This document shows positions 10,995 through 23,198 of a stretch of DNA of 64,000 nt, one piece after another. The stretch covers positions 11,445,206 through 11,509,205 of the forward strand of contig OZ038453.1 in NCBI GenBank assembly GCA_964036195.1. The letters run 5' to 3'. The translations under genes were made by a program, and so were the position numbers. Position 1 is the stretch's first letter. Each line of letters starts with the position of its first letter. This DNA is from Sphaerolaimus hirsutus. Its lineage: Eukaryota; Nematoda; Chromadorea; Monhysterida; Sphaerolaimidae. The notes below the pieces were generated by a model, which made no database searches, was not told the DNA's origin, and saw nothing but the letters and a program-made list of their open reading frames with translations.

Positions 10995-11984
10995 CTAAAT
11001 GTTTAGACAACAACAAAAATATCCAAAAACTGCCGTTCTCAATTCATGACTGATTGCCAGAAAAATGAACACATTGAATGAGTAGAATAAATAAGAAACC
11101 TCTACAAGGTAGAGTGAAGCAACAATATGCAGGACAAACTCGTTCCCGTGTATGACCCCAAATACAAACAATACAGTTATCAATATACTAGCTGCAGTGA
11201 TGCTAAATGCCTGTGTTAGCATGAGTTTGTTCAGTAAGGCGGAGCTAATGCTTTCCCTATTCCTGCCAGCTTGGTTTGTCTCCTTGTACAAGAGCAGCAG
11301 TGCCGCAGTAGCTGCGACCAGAAGAGCTGTCAATGCGATGCGCACACATTCTCTGAAATATATAACCCATGTCAGAGCATTCCATTCTTTCCAATTGAGT
11401 TTTAAAAAGTAATATTCTTCTGCACACACTGCTAATTCGTGACTGATGATTCCAGGGTAATATAGCAAAATCCCAAAAATTATTGCCAGAAACATTGCTG
11501 CAAGGGCAGCTTTTTTGTGGTTGAGTGTCTTGAATTTCAACATCCACTTGATGGCTGCCACTTTGTGCACAGTTGACAATGTTACCATAAAAAGGTAAGA
11601 AAATGTCGAGATATACCAAATTATATTCAGTGTGATCTTGAACAAAATGATAGGATAACTCTTATGTAACCATTCGCGTGTAGGGCGGAATAATTGGAGG
11701 ATCACAGACATCGTGGATAAACAGAAGGTACATAGTACGATTATCTCATCCAAGACAAAAATTACAGCCTGGAACCAAAGTCCTGGCTTGTTTCGATTTA
11801 CAATTTTCATCACTTCAACCAGACACAGTGCATTTCCCAATATGCTTATCATTGCAATAGCTGAAACGCTTGCATCAATAATTAAATTGGTCGTAACAAT
11901 GGGAGAAACTTCAACATCCTTGTTAAGCCATTCCATAGATATATTGCAGAACTGCTCATAATCAGACAGCGTTGTATTATTCAT
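10995..11984 (-). CDS. Divergent rhodopsin-like seven-helix receptor, single exon
   Basis: This is a 329-codon frame from ATG 11984 to a stop at 10995. I use this ATG and not the longer open frame because codons upstream belong to a transposon end. The N-terminus is short with possible N-glycosylation sites (MNNTTL; CNIS). Seven hydrophobic segments follow. TM1 has the conserved GN (ISILGNALCLVEV). The TM3/loop boundary, where class-A receptors have DRY, reads STVHKVAAIK. TM7 has SFNVFIFLAIS in place of NPxxY. It ends in a cysteine cluster (YFCCCLNI), possibly palmitoylated. The ligand cannot be inferred. It is probably a lineage-specific chemosensory or orphan peptide-type receptor. It lies antisense beyond the last visible exon of the membrane-protein gene, perhaps in one of its introns. 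No frameshift or internal stop is seen. Confidence 0.8.
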   Translation of the reverse strand: MNNTTLSDYEQFCNISMEWLNKDVEVSPIVTTNLIIDASVSAIAMISILGNALCLVEVMKIVNRNKPGLWFQAVIFVLDEIIVLCTFCLSTMSVILQLFRPTREWLHKSYPIILFKITLNIIWYISTFSYLFMVTLSTVHKVAAIKWMLKFKTLNHKKAALAAMFLAIIFGILLYYPGIISHELAVCAEEYYFLKLNWKEWNALTWVIYFRECVRIALTALLVAATAALLLLYKETNQAGRNRESISSALLNKLMLTQAFSITAASILITVLFVFGVIHGNEFVLHIVASLYLVEVSYLFYSFNVFIFLAISHELRTAVFGYFCCCLNI

Positions 11985-12720
11985 CAGTAGAAGAATACTG
12001 ACCAGGGTTGGCAAAATCTCAGAAAAAAATAAAAATATAAGGCCCCGTTTACACGGATTTTTCGTGACGACAAAAAATTGGTGTCGTCACGGACCTTTTT
12101 GCGATGAAAATTGAAAATATCACGCATGTGACAACAAATCGGCCTTGTCGTGGCATGACACAAATCAGCCTCGTTGACGCCGACAAGCAATTTTTTTGTT
12201 ATCATGTACACCAGATGCTTTTTTCATACTCTGATGTGGCTATGTCATTGATGGGGCCATGTCCACACAATTTTTTGTTTTATTGTGTGATGCATTAATG
12301 ACATTTAGGTGATGGCACCTGAAGAATGTCGTCACAAGCAAAGCACGTTCACAGCTTGTGACGACGATTTGGAAACGCATTTGACCAATTTGTCGGAAAG
12401 TTGTCGGAAAGCCTCGCTACCAAGGCTGATTTACATGATTCCGACAAAATTTTCAATCGTCTTTATCTCAGATATTTCACAACCGATTTCGACATATCAA
12501 CATTCAAAATGATCGGAACAACCTGTAGATTTCATTTTTGTGGTCCGATAAGTGATGTCTAAATTAGTTATGCCAATTTGACCCTACTTTGTCATACACC
12601 ATAAAAAACATTTCGGCCATGCCCCCACATAGTTGAAACAAAAAGACTTCATATGCCAAAGAGTTTTTTTGAACATCCTTCTCTGATCAAAAGTTCTAGC
12701 AGTTCAAAGTTGCATTTTGC

Positions 12721-14037
12721 CAGAGTTGTGCAAATACTGGTATTTTTGGGAATCGTAAATGTAAATGTAAATACCTTTTCCAAATAAAAAGTATAAATAC
12801 TAAAACGTAAGGTATTTTTAAAATACCAAGGAATATGTAAAAAAAACGTAAACATAAAAATTTTACGCACAGTATTTGCCATTGTTATTTTCACCTATAT
12901 ATTTATGGGTCAATCGCTCAATCTGCACCACTTTCTGTTATAAGTGTGGCCAAATACAACTATGCTGGTGATTCTGGGGGAGTCCCAGACATTGTAAAAT
13001 GCCTTGTAAAATGTCAAATGGCATGTACCATATTTCTCCGTTTATAACACCCGGGGGTTATACAAGATTGGAGCAATTTTCAGCGAACTTTTTAAAAACT
13101 TGAATAACACCCGGGTGTAGGTCAATGGGGGTGCTATACATGGACAAATTTCTAACAGCAAAAAAAGAGCATAGAAATTCCGTGTTTTTTCATTTTCTAA
13201 ATACAAATGTCCCTACATATTTTTTGATTCCCAGCGCGCAGCTATTTCAATGGAAAAAAGGTGCGTGCGCGCCGGAATTTCAATGAGTGGCCACACACAC
13301 AATATTTAAACCATTCAATTTCGATCCGTTTTTTGAAACTTAGCATTGCACCCCCGGGGTGCTATAAAACTATATAACACCCTGGGTGTTATGCACGGGG
13401 GGTGCTATAAACGGAGAAATACGGTAAAGTGTCTAAAGTCATGCAAAATGCCCTGGAAGGTAGCAAATCTTAGCTATTTTGCTGGGCATTTTACATGAGT
13501 TTTGACATTTGCATGAAATTTACATTTTACAGGGCATTGTACTCAACCTAGGATTGGCACTAGAGCTTGCATTTGCCCTGCCAGTTTCAAAACATGTGCT
13601 ACTCACAGTTGTTGCAAGTGCGTCATCGGAATTCATCACAAAAAAAATTAAAAACGCAAGGCTCCACAAACAGACAAAAAGATTTCTGTGTTCAGCATTC
13701 AAACACATTTATGAATATTTATGTACCCAGTATTCCATGTGTAAGTGCAAGCGTGCAGTCACTTTTTTCATACACCGCTTTTCTGTAGGTATACATGTTA
13801 CGTTTATGCAAAAACGTAAGAATATTGTTGGCTGCAGGTGGTGCGGCCCATTTGAACATGTGCATGTGTGAACGATCACAAGTTTTTTTAAATGTTTTCC
13901 CTAGTACCCAGGTATTTTGGTCAGGAAAACGTAACAAAACGTAATGGTATTTTTGGAAAACGTAAACGTAAACGTAACTATAAATACTCGAATAACCAGG
14001 TATTTCGGGTAAACGTAAATACGTTTTTCCAACTCTG
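12721..14037. mobile_element. hAT-type element (CAGAGTTG ends) with perfect 8-bp TSD
   Basis: Ends are CAGAGTTG...CAACTCTG. Flanking octamers CATTTTGC at 12713-12720 and 14038-14045 are identical. The arms contain 'gtaaacgtaaatac' runs. Inside is a family-A MITE (about 12985-13540), itself split by a TATAACACCCGGGG palindrome (13028-13424). No transposase frame is present. Confidence 0.85.
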
Positions 14038-14225
14038 CATTTTGCACATAACTGCATGACAAGCAGGGCTTCAGAAGTGCAGGGTGTCAGTGGTTCCCAA
14101 TGGGGCATGGGTTGGAGGTAGGGCAGGGGTCTCCAATGGGGGTAACCCCAATGGGATCTATTGTAACTTAATTAAAACACTATGGCCAACTTCACTTGAA
14201 GTCATGAATGTTCAGCAAAACCGAT

Positions 14226-16415
14226 ATACTGTATTTCCTCGAAATACCCGCCTCCCTTCAAAATACCCCCAGGTGTTTTTGAGCTGAGGAAAAAATAAAC
14301 CCCCTCGAAATACCCCCGTCTGGAATGATGTACATCATGTATTTGATGTACATGATGTAATTATCGACGTGAGTTTGCATCGCTGGTTCACATTTTTTAC
14401 TCTATGTTGTGTATAGATGTACGTTTATATGTCCCTATATATCCTATTTGGACACGTTTATTACCACCGTTGTTGGGTATGTAAAGCCGTATTCTACACT
14501 ATGAATTTCACGAAATTTTCTGACAAAATAACCCCCCTCGAATAAGCCCCCCCCCCTCGAAAGACCCCACCTTAAAATTTCCACTCTGAAAAAAATATAC
14601 CCCCTGGGGGTATTTCGAGTAAATACGGTAGGTAACAAGTCAACATAAAATGGATATTTTTGACAGAAATCACCACTTATAATGCTATCCCATGGCTCTA
14701 CAGCCATTATATGGCTGTATATAACATCACAACATACTGTCACCTGTCTGATATACCTATATATTCTGACTCCTAACCATATCTGGGAGCTTTAAAAAAA
14801 ATTCTATTTAAAAAAAATGTTCAAAAAAATGTTTTTAAAACAAACAAACAAGGTCTTGAAAAAAATATTTTTTTCCATCCCTAGTAGTAACAAAGATATA
14901 TCAGCGTTTATAGACACATAAGTAATTATATTGATGCTTTAATACATGTTCTAATGCAACTCATTCATTGTTTTTAACATATGTCCTGCTTCCAATGATG
15001 GGTAAGTTCTCCAAAAAACACTATGTGTTTTAAGTTTTTTAAAAATCAATACCTGTGTTTTGAGTTTTTTTTCCGCAAAAAAACTTAAGTAACTCTGTTC
15101 TCGTTTCTGTGTTATTTGTAAAAACTCAAGTTTTTTTAGTTTTTCTCTATAAAAACTCCAGTTTTTCCGCAAAAATGATGATATACAGCATTTTGATGCA
15201 TAAAATATTGGTTTTTCACATGTTTTAACCCCACATAACATCTGTGTCTTATTCAAATGTCGAAAAAGTCCATAAAAATGTCTACAATGAGGACATCCAC
15301 ATCACAACATCAGCATCAACAAATTGCCCAGAAACAACAGTTTACACAGTACTCCAAAATTCTTCAATAGATGTGCACCGTATGGAAGACTACGGAATTG
15401 ATTTGAACTACAACTATACTTAAACATGTTGAAACTTAAATTGTCAAATCCACCGGGAGATGTGAATGTCATCTTTAATTTATTTATTTTTGTTCCATCA
15501 TAAAATATGGATACCTTATGTACATACCGTAAATCCTCGAATAAGTCCCCGGGGGAGTTATTTTTTCCTCAGAATTTTTTGAGGGGGGACTTATTCGAGG
15601 GGGGAGTTATTCGAGGGGGGGAGTTATTTTTTCGTCGGAATTTTGAGTAAAAAGCATGATCAATACATCATCCGAATGGGGTTAAGTTAGTTGCATAAAG
15701 GTCTAAGCCAGTATAGAAATCCCATTATTCATGGAATGAAATCAATGTTAGTGTGCATCAAATGCAAAATAATGCATACTTTTAATGAACATATACATAA
15801 ATACGTTTTTTCATACGTGGACTCCTTTCCCACCCATAAAATAGGGGGGAGTTATTCGAGGGGGGGAGTTATTTTTTCCTCAGCCTGCTTAGAGGGGGGA
15901 GTTATTCGAGGGGGGGAGTTTTTTGAGGGGGGGGGGACTTATTCGAGGATTTACGGTACATATTTACATACTATACATGCATATCTTACCGTAACTCCTT
16001 GAATAAGTCCCCGGGGGAGTTATTTTTACCTCAGAATTTTTTGAGGGGGGACTTATTCGAGGGGGGAGTTATTCGAGGGGGGGAGTTATTTTTTCGTTGG
16101 AATATTGAGTAAAAAGCATGATCAATATATTATCTAAATGGGGTTAAGTAGGTTGCATTAACGTCTAAGCCAGTATAGAAATCCCGTAATTCATGCAATG
16201 AAATCAATGTTAGTGTGCATCAATGCAAAATAATGCATAATTTTAATGAACGTATACATAAATACATTTTTTATGCATGGACTTCTTTTTCACCCATAAA
16301 AGAGGGGGGAGTTATTTGAGGGGGGAGTTATTTTGTCCTCAGTCAGCTTACAGGGGGGAGTTATTCGAGGGGGGAGTTATTCGAGGGGGGGGGACTTATT
16401 CGAGGATTTACGGTA
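14226..16415. repeat. Three family-B palindromic MITEs: 14226-14630, 15525-15958, 15987-16415
   Basis: Each has TACCGTA...TCGA(A/G)TA-type ends and G-rich or C-rich arms. The copies at 15525 and 15987 are near-identical direct repeats with the same core ('aaaaagcatgatcaata'), 30 bp apart, which suggests a local duplication or double insertion. The copy at 14226 has a different core. TA-flanked, non-coding. Confidence 0.7.
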
Positions 16416-17312
16416 TCTTGTTATGTTTTATTGAATTCATGTGCATTCAACCACTTAGCTGAAAAAACTTTTCCGCGTTTCCGTGTTTCTGTGTCCTCCA
16501 AAAAAAAACTCATTTGAGTTTTGAGTTTTTGAAAATTTGTGAGTTTCTGTGTTTGTGTGTAAAACAAAAACACAAAAACTCAATGAGTTTCTGTGTTCAA
16601 TTTCTGTGTTTTTTCCATCGTTGGCTGCTCCACATGGATACCGAACTACAGTTTTGTTATGTATATTATCTTTACACTGATTTCGGGTGGGGTTATTTCG
16701 AGCGGGGGGTCAATTCGAGGGGAGGGGGGTAATTCGAGTAAAAACGGTATATAAGCTAGTGTTTAAACTAAGATTGCACCTATCAAAATATTTTGCTGAA
16801 GTGCTGTGCATGTTTTAGATTGAAGACACATTGTCATCACTGAAAAAACACGTTCACAGCTTGTGACGACTATCAGCCACTTTTCTGTGTCACTGCAATA
16901 TGAGCGTGACAATCACGATCATGAATTTGCTGGTCGTCACAGTCAGAATAAATTTTATTTGATTTGTCGGTGATCGTTGTCGGCTTCCGACAACGATAGC
17001 CGACAGCAAGAAAAATCAAACTTTTATAACTCTTTGGAGACCAAACCGATTGGACTTTAATTTGACAAATATATGCACCTAACTAATATATATCCTTGAC
17101 CACTTTTTCTCATAAATATGGAACTTTTCACTCGACTTATGGAACTTTAGAAAGTACGATTTTTGTGGTTTGTCGTCACCCAAAAATCCGTGTAAACGCT
17201 GCCTAATGGAAAATTGAAGAATAAAATAAAATAAAATAAAATGGAAAATTAATAAAATAAAAATACAATTTTACTAAACTTCTAATTTTTGTAAAGTTTT
17301 AGTAAAATTGTA

Positions 17313-18051
17313 TGGCTATTTACACAGGTCCCAGGAATTATCACCAAATTAGCAAGCACAAAATTTTTGCAAGGTGGTTACACGCGCTGATGCATTTTCT
17401 TTGGGGGAGTGTATATATTTTTTTGGATTTGTCTGAATTTTGGCATGTGTGTACTCCTTTGCTTAGTGAGGTCGCATGCCAAATTTCAGCTGATTAGTGA
17501 ATCCTATTTTATTTAGACTTTAATTTTCATTGATCTCTGTATTTTTGTATAGTGATCAAAATCCTGCCGGGGACCGGTCCTTGGCAATGTCGAAATGGCC
17601 CCTGCCTGGGCTAAAAATTTGGCCCCCGGTTGGGGACAAAAATTCTTTGTTCACTGAAAAAATATTTTTCTCACCAGGGACGTTTGACTCCGGTCGGGGC
17701 CATTTCGACATTGCCGGGGACCGGTCCCTGGCAGGATTTTGATCACTATACAAAAATACAGTGATCGATGAAAATTAAAGTCTAAATAAAATAGGATTTG
17801 CTAATCGCCCTGAGCTGAAATTTGGCATGCGAACTCACTAAGCGAAGGAGTACACACATGCCAAATTTGAGCCAAATCAAAATAAATTTATACACACCCC
17901 AAAAAAATATGCAGAAATTTTGTGCATGCAAATTTGGTGTTAATTTACATAATTTACATGCAATCAACCCATACACATCAATTACTGACTTTTGACAATT
18001 CTAATTTTTTAGCTGGGGACCGATCCCCGGCTGGGGCCTGTGTAAATAGCC
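17313..18051. mobile_element. Full-length foldback element with 8-bp TSD
   Basis: Arms of about 350 bp are inverted copies from TGGCTATTTACACAGG to its complement. The centre is GGGGACCGGTCC-rich. Octamer AAATTGTA occurs at 17305-17312 and 18052-18059. The element has therefore moved intact into the AT-rich remnant of the older hAT element. No coding frame is seen. Confidence 0.8.
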
Positions 18052-18059
18052 AAATTGTA

Positions 18060-19690
18060 CAAAAATTATAATTTTTGTAAAAGTTAAACTCAAGTGTCTG
18101 TAAATTTCTATCAAAAGTTTCCATCCTGTTGCTTAAGATTCTAGTTGCTTTGCTGTTGCTTTCATTGTTGTGATTGAAAAATAGTTTTGCTCAAAATTGC
18201 AAATTTTAACATCTTGTAATATATTTTCACTTTAAAAATAACTAATGTATGTGATTTTTTCCCATTTTCTTCGTTCCACAGCTTGAAAAAGCCTATATAT
18301 AGATCCCCGCAAGCCGCCCACCCCCAAAAATAACAAATTTTTAGCTATTTATCTTCCCTCAGGAGGAGCAATTAGCTACATAGTTATCTATCCTGCCATT
18401 GTGAGGGTCAAAATTCAAGATGTCGCAACCTCAAGTTCAAGATTCAAGTTACCTATGTCGCAACCCGTGTCACATCACAAGTATACATTAAATTTTGTTG
18501 TATTCATCTGCATGCTTCTAGTGTGCACATTGTTTTATGGCCTTGCATGCAAGATTTCGATTTTTTTTTAATTTTGTAAAATATTTGTAAAATTTTTGTA
18601 AAATTGTTTCATTTTATTTTATTAATGGCATTTCAGAATTAAATAAAATATACCTAATAAAATGAAAAATGAATAAAATTAAAATAAAATACAATTTTAG
18701 TAAAAAGAATTTTACTAAATCCAACCATGGTACTGACCAATTTCTGCATGCTCTGTGGATTCTTTAATTAAGTTATAAACTGAATTCAATTATAATTTTC
18801 TAAATATCCACCAGTTACCTATTCTTGGGACAACCTGTGGTTTTGCTACATTGTGCCTGCGCACACTAGTTTTCACACTAAATTTCGAAAACTCACAAAC
18901 CACCTTAGAATGCATTTGAGTTTTCTACAATGAGGTGGCCGTGAATTACAGTTGACGGAGAATAAAAATAACTCATTCTGGAAAACTCAAACACGTTTAA
19001 AGCTCATTTATGAGTTCTCGCTATTTTGTGTGAAAACTAATGTGCGCAGGGCCATTCAAATCTTGTTCCACCAATGGTACTTTACTATACTTATATTTGC
19101 TTGAATAATTCTCCCTTGAAAAGTTTCGTGAGGGTTATTCCAAGGAAATATGGTAATTCCTCCCTTGCATAATCCCTTGTTTAGGCATATGATCAATTTG
19201 TTGTATCCAATATGAACAAAAATGTTATTTTGTTTAAAACATATTTCATGAAATGATGTTGATAAAAATTATCAAAAATTAAATATAGAAAATAAAAAAC
19301 ATAAGAATAAAATATAAAAAATAAGAAAAAATAATATATTTTTACAGGATGTTTCAGAGAAGTTTTATTATATATTTTTTAGAGATTTTCTGATATATTT
19401 GAAAGTATCACAAAATATTAAAAATATCTGATTAATTTTTATTTTTATTTTTCTCTGGCTTTTTTTGACGGTATTTAATTTGTTATTTTGAGAGCTTTTC
19501 TGATATTATATTTAATTATATAGGCATTCTCGAAATCACCGTTTTCAATGCTGACAAACATATGAACAAGTACCTAATCAATGAGAGTGTGGTAATAAAT
19601 CTAGTGACCTGGTAATCAAACACAACACATGCAAACAGTCAGAGAATACTTTTGTCACACTATCTAAAACAAACCATGTTCAGTCAATGC
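18060..19690. other. No gene; AT-rich repeat remnants
   Basis: The stretch contains the right remnant of the nest (to 18729), a palindrome at 18850-19055 related to the 8656 element, and AT-rich DNA. No supported exon. Confidence 0.5.
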
Positions 19691-21035
19691 TAGGGTTGGG
19701 AATTTCAAAATTTTCGGTATCGGGTCGTAAAAATTTCGGATCGGGTATCGGGTATCGGTTCCAAAAATTTGTGGGTATCGGGTTCGGGTGTTGAGGTCAC
19801 GTATTGGGTCAGGTTTTCAGGTCAAAATGACGGCTATCGGGTAATAGAGCTGTTGGGTATCGGGTAATAAAATCATATGGTATTGGATTGAACACCAAAA
19901 ATACAGCATGGTGTAGTGTATCTATCAAAAGGTGTATAATTAAGTGTGAATACACATGTAGATGCAGCAGTTTTCCAACACAGCCATTAAGTTGTGATAT
20001 AAAACATAGCTCCAGTTTTTGTGGGATACCATGGTGACTGAGGCCAGTAAAAATGGTCAAACATATTCAGATTCATTTTGGTGGATTCAAATTGGCCCAC
20101 AGTGTTATTTCAACATGCTTGGGTAATAACTGCTGAAGCCATTGCACTGTGAACCTAAAATAAATGTTTTTCAATGATTCTTAGTAATCATTTCCAGTTG
20201 TAGAAATTGAGCTTAATGGATCTGTTTTTTTTGGAGAGTGAGTGATGGTTACACCTGTTGGGGCATAGTGTCATGGCATGGCTGCTGAGAGGCCTCAATA
20301 ATGGTGAACTATATTTTTTGCAGATTTCATTTTGGCCCACAATTTTTACCTTAGTATGTTTGGGTGAAAACCAGTGGCAAACTAGAATATCTGTACATCA
20401 ATACCCAACCCACCAAAAAAAGTTCAACAAACATCTTAGTTAATGGTTGGTGGCAGTATTCCAGTGATCTTCACAGGATGCCAATAAAGTGCAACTGTTG
20501 CCACACTCAACTAAGGGTATGAATTATCATTGCCTGATTGATGACAAAACAGTTGCTAACTCAACTGTGTGGACATTCTACAGTTGAGCAAACAACGTTT
20601 TCTAAGTTGCTCTGGCACCATGCCTGTCACTGCACCCAGTCAGGCTGTCTCCCCACTGAACCAGTGCAAGTGAACACACTTAGAGGAGAAACCTGGGATC
20701 AAGTGCACCCAGATATCTGGCAGCCATTTTTGCCAATGGAAAGGCTATCTGAATTGTTTTCAATTGAATCAAATTTTTTCAAATGTGAATCATGCAGTAA
20801 AATCAAATATGAATTTATTGAAACAAACCTAGTGTCTAAATTACAACTGCACCAAACCACTGGAAGTTGTATTCACAATGCTTCCAAACTGGTTGAAAGG
20901 TTGAACTGCGGGAAATTTTTGCAGGTATTTTCGGGTAGTAGAGTCGGGTTCGGGTATCAGGTTTCGGTTCCAAAAAGTGTGCGGGTTTCGGGTTCAAGTC
21001 GGGTCGGGTCGGGTCGGGTCAGGTTCCCAGCACTA
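19691..21035. mobile_element. hAT-type element (TAGGGTTGGGAA) with GGGTCGGGT repeats
   Basis: Ends are TAGGGTTGGGAA and TTCCCAGCACTA. Octamers GTCAATGC (19683-19690) and GTCAGTGC (21036-21043) match 7 of 8. Both termini are rich in 'gggtatcggg' or 'gggtcgggtc' repeats. The 181-codon frame at 20538-21083 lies mostly inside, but I do not recognise a transposase in it. Confidence 0.75.
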
Positions 21036-21079
21036 GTCAGTGCCATACCCAGAATAATAAAAATGGTTTGCATACACCC

Positions 21080-21165
21080 CTGATCACCACTTGTAGACAC
21101 TTCAAAAAAATTTATAAATGAGTGTGCCCTGTTGAAGTGTCTACATGTGGGTGATCAGGGGTTTA
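21080..21165. repeat. Hairpin with ~30-bp arms
   Basis: 'cccctgatcaccacttgtagacacttcaa' is repeated in inverted form after about 25 bp, with one or two mismatches. Probable relic MITE. A degenerate family-B MITE follows at 21333-21470. Confidence 0.65.
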
Positions 21166-21968
21166 CACAAGTATTTATCTTTGTCTAGCACAGCAGAAAC
21201 CACAGCTACAGAGCTGGTAAAAGAAAAAAAAGTTCGGTACTTTTAACAACTCTGCCCTGTTCTAATATAACACAATTGTTTTTAACGTGTGTTCTGCGTT
21301 TCCCGGGTAACAAACCATAGCTTTTGTAATTTACGTTGTCTATATTTCGAGGGGGAGTATTTCGAGGGAGGGGGTATTTCGAGGGAAGGGGGTATTTCGA
21401 GGGAAGGGGGTATTTCGAGGGGGGTTTCGAGGGAGGGTATTTCGAGGGGGGCTTTTTCGAGGAAATCCGGTGAATTCCTTCTGTTTGTCAGGGCATATGA
21501 TAGCGATAGGTGGCTTGTGTGGTTATGCAGTCAAATCCGGTTGAAAAAAAAAAAAATCGAGAAAATTGATTTCTCGGTACATCTTAAAAACGACTGTGAA
21601 AGCTGACTGTGGGACTTACGGTACGTTTGCTGTGCATCGGCATCTGCCTAGCGGCATTACAGCTACGTTCACACTATGTGGACGTCGGTCCAGTGCACAA
21701 TAAGCACTCACGCCATGATTTTTATATCTTGGCAAGGGGCCAATTTGATGGGGTTACTAGCCACACTAAGGCTACGCACCGCCTAAACATTATTTGGATA
21801 CAAACTCCATGGAAAGCGACTGACAATATTAGACAATATCTATATGTCAGCATCACGGTCGCAAATGAGTCCAATAATCTCATAACAGCAACAGTAAATG
21901 CTGACATGTATGAAAACAACTACATACAATGCTGTGAAAAACTTATGAAACGACAATATACACGTGGG

Positions 21969-23010
21969 CAGGGTTGGTTTTATAAAAATTCATTTTAGTA
22001 AAATTGTATAAAAATTGTATAAAAATTTTATTTTATTTTAATTTTATTCTTGTTTCATTTTATTTTATTTTATTTTATTACCAAAAGTCATTAATAAAAT
22101 AAAATGACACATTTTACAAAAATTTTACAAAAATTGTACAAAAATTTTACAAAAAATCAGAAACATGCATGCAAGGCCAGAAAAATGTTATAATTAGGCC
22201 TATACATGAAAAACCTGTGACAAATTTTTCCCTTTCTTTTCAAAAGTTGCATGCAGTATGTATTGTTAGCTAGCTGCAAGTGTAAACTTACAATTATTGA
22301 TAAGAATGGTTTGCATTTTCAGTAGAAGGACTACTGGAGTGTGCTTGGCACATTTGTAAAATGTCATGCAAAGTGTCAATTGTCATGACAAATGTAAAGT
22401 AAAGTATCAATTGTCATGCAAAATGTCAAGTGTCATGTAAAATTTCAAGCACAGTGGCAATTGTCATGACAAATGTCATGCAAAGTGTAAATTGTGTATC
22501 GAAATCTTGTGTTTTTGTATCCATATTATGTTTTATATCCAAGTCTTATGTTTTTGTATCCAAATGTTCACATAAGATTTGGAGTCAACAACAACATAAT
22601 TTGGATACAAAACATAAGATTTTGAAATAAAACATGAGATTTGAACACAATTTGCTTGACAATTGATACTTTAATTTTTACATGTCATGACAATTTACAC
22701 TTTACTGTACATTTGTCATGACAATTGACAATTTGCATGACATTTTGCAATGACATTTGACACTTTACAATGCTTGGGACTGCCCCCAGATCCATGAAAA
22801 AACAGGTAGAGACTCAAGCAATGAGACAAAATTTTACAAAAAATATGAATTTTTATACAATTTTACAAAAATTTTACAAAAATTCGAATTTTTATACAAT
22901 TTTTATTTTTATTCTTAAATTTTCCATTTTATTTTATTTTATTTTATTCTTGAATGTTCCATTTTATTTTTATTTTATTTTTATTTTTTTCTGAGATTTT
23001 GCCAACCCTG
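21969..23010. mobile_element. hAT-type element (CAGGGTTGG...CCAACCCTG) with perfect 8-bp TSD
   Basis: Ends are CAGGGTTGGTTTT and AAAATCTCAGA-type sequence to CCAACCCTG on the other side. The octamer CACGTGGG is identical at 21961-21968 and 23011-23018. The interior is AT-rich 'ttttatttta' and contains a family-A MITE at about 22345-22775. It lies 150 bp upstream of the TATA box of the RGG-protein locus. Confidence 0.88.
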
Positions 23011-23162
23011 CACGTGGGCAACTAACTGCGGCTACCTGCCATTTCTGGTCGATTAATGTACAACTGTTTCCTCGCAAAATTAAAAACAATAAAAAAAAAA
23101 AAATAAAATCGATACGTTCAATTGTCGACGTTGACGCCAGGGTCAACGACGTTCCTGGGTGG

Positions 23163-23168
23163 TATAAA
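23163..23168 (+). promoter_or_regulatory. Candidate TATA box of the RGG-protein locus
   Basis: TATAAA lies 31 bp before ATG 23199. An inverted repeat GTTGAC/GTCAAC lies just upstream (about 23130-23150). Transcription starting 25-30 bp downstream of the box would give a very short 5' leader. Confidence 0.4.
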
Positions 23169-23198
23169 CACGGAAATTTGGTGGAACGAAGATTTAAA

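Larger units (their letters stand above)
12003..18729. mobile_element. hAT-type element (CAGGGTTGG) carrying a nest of later insertions
   Basis: The left end is CAGGGTTGGCAAAATCTCAG at 12003. The right end is ...CCAACCATG at 18729. Flanking octamers ATACTGAC (11995-12002) and GTACTGAC (18730-18737) match 7 of 8, as expected for an 8-bp hAT target duplication. The element's own sequence is AT-rich (ataaaat repeats, 17220-17310 and 18570-18720), like the clean copies at 21969 and 57720. Between lie later insertions: TTTACACGG-type DNA (12040-12550, 16840-17205), a second hAT-type element, several family-B MITEs and a foldback element. Pairing the two ends across 6.7 kb is an inference. Confidence 0.6.

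Noticed and set aside
12003..12014. Receptor start upstream of ATG 11984
   Set aside because: The extra codons are the conserved terminus of a hAT-type element, so they are not ancestral coding sequence.
20538..21083. 181-codon frame in a hAT-type element as a transposase
   Set aside because: No hAT dimerisation or catalytic motif is visible, and part of it is terminal repeat sequence.
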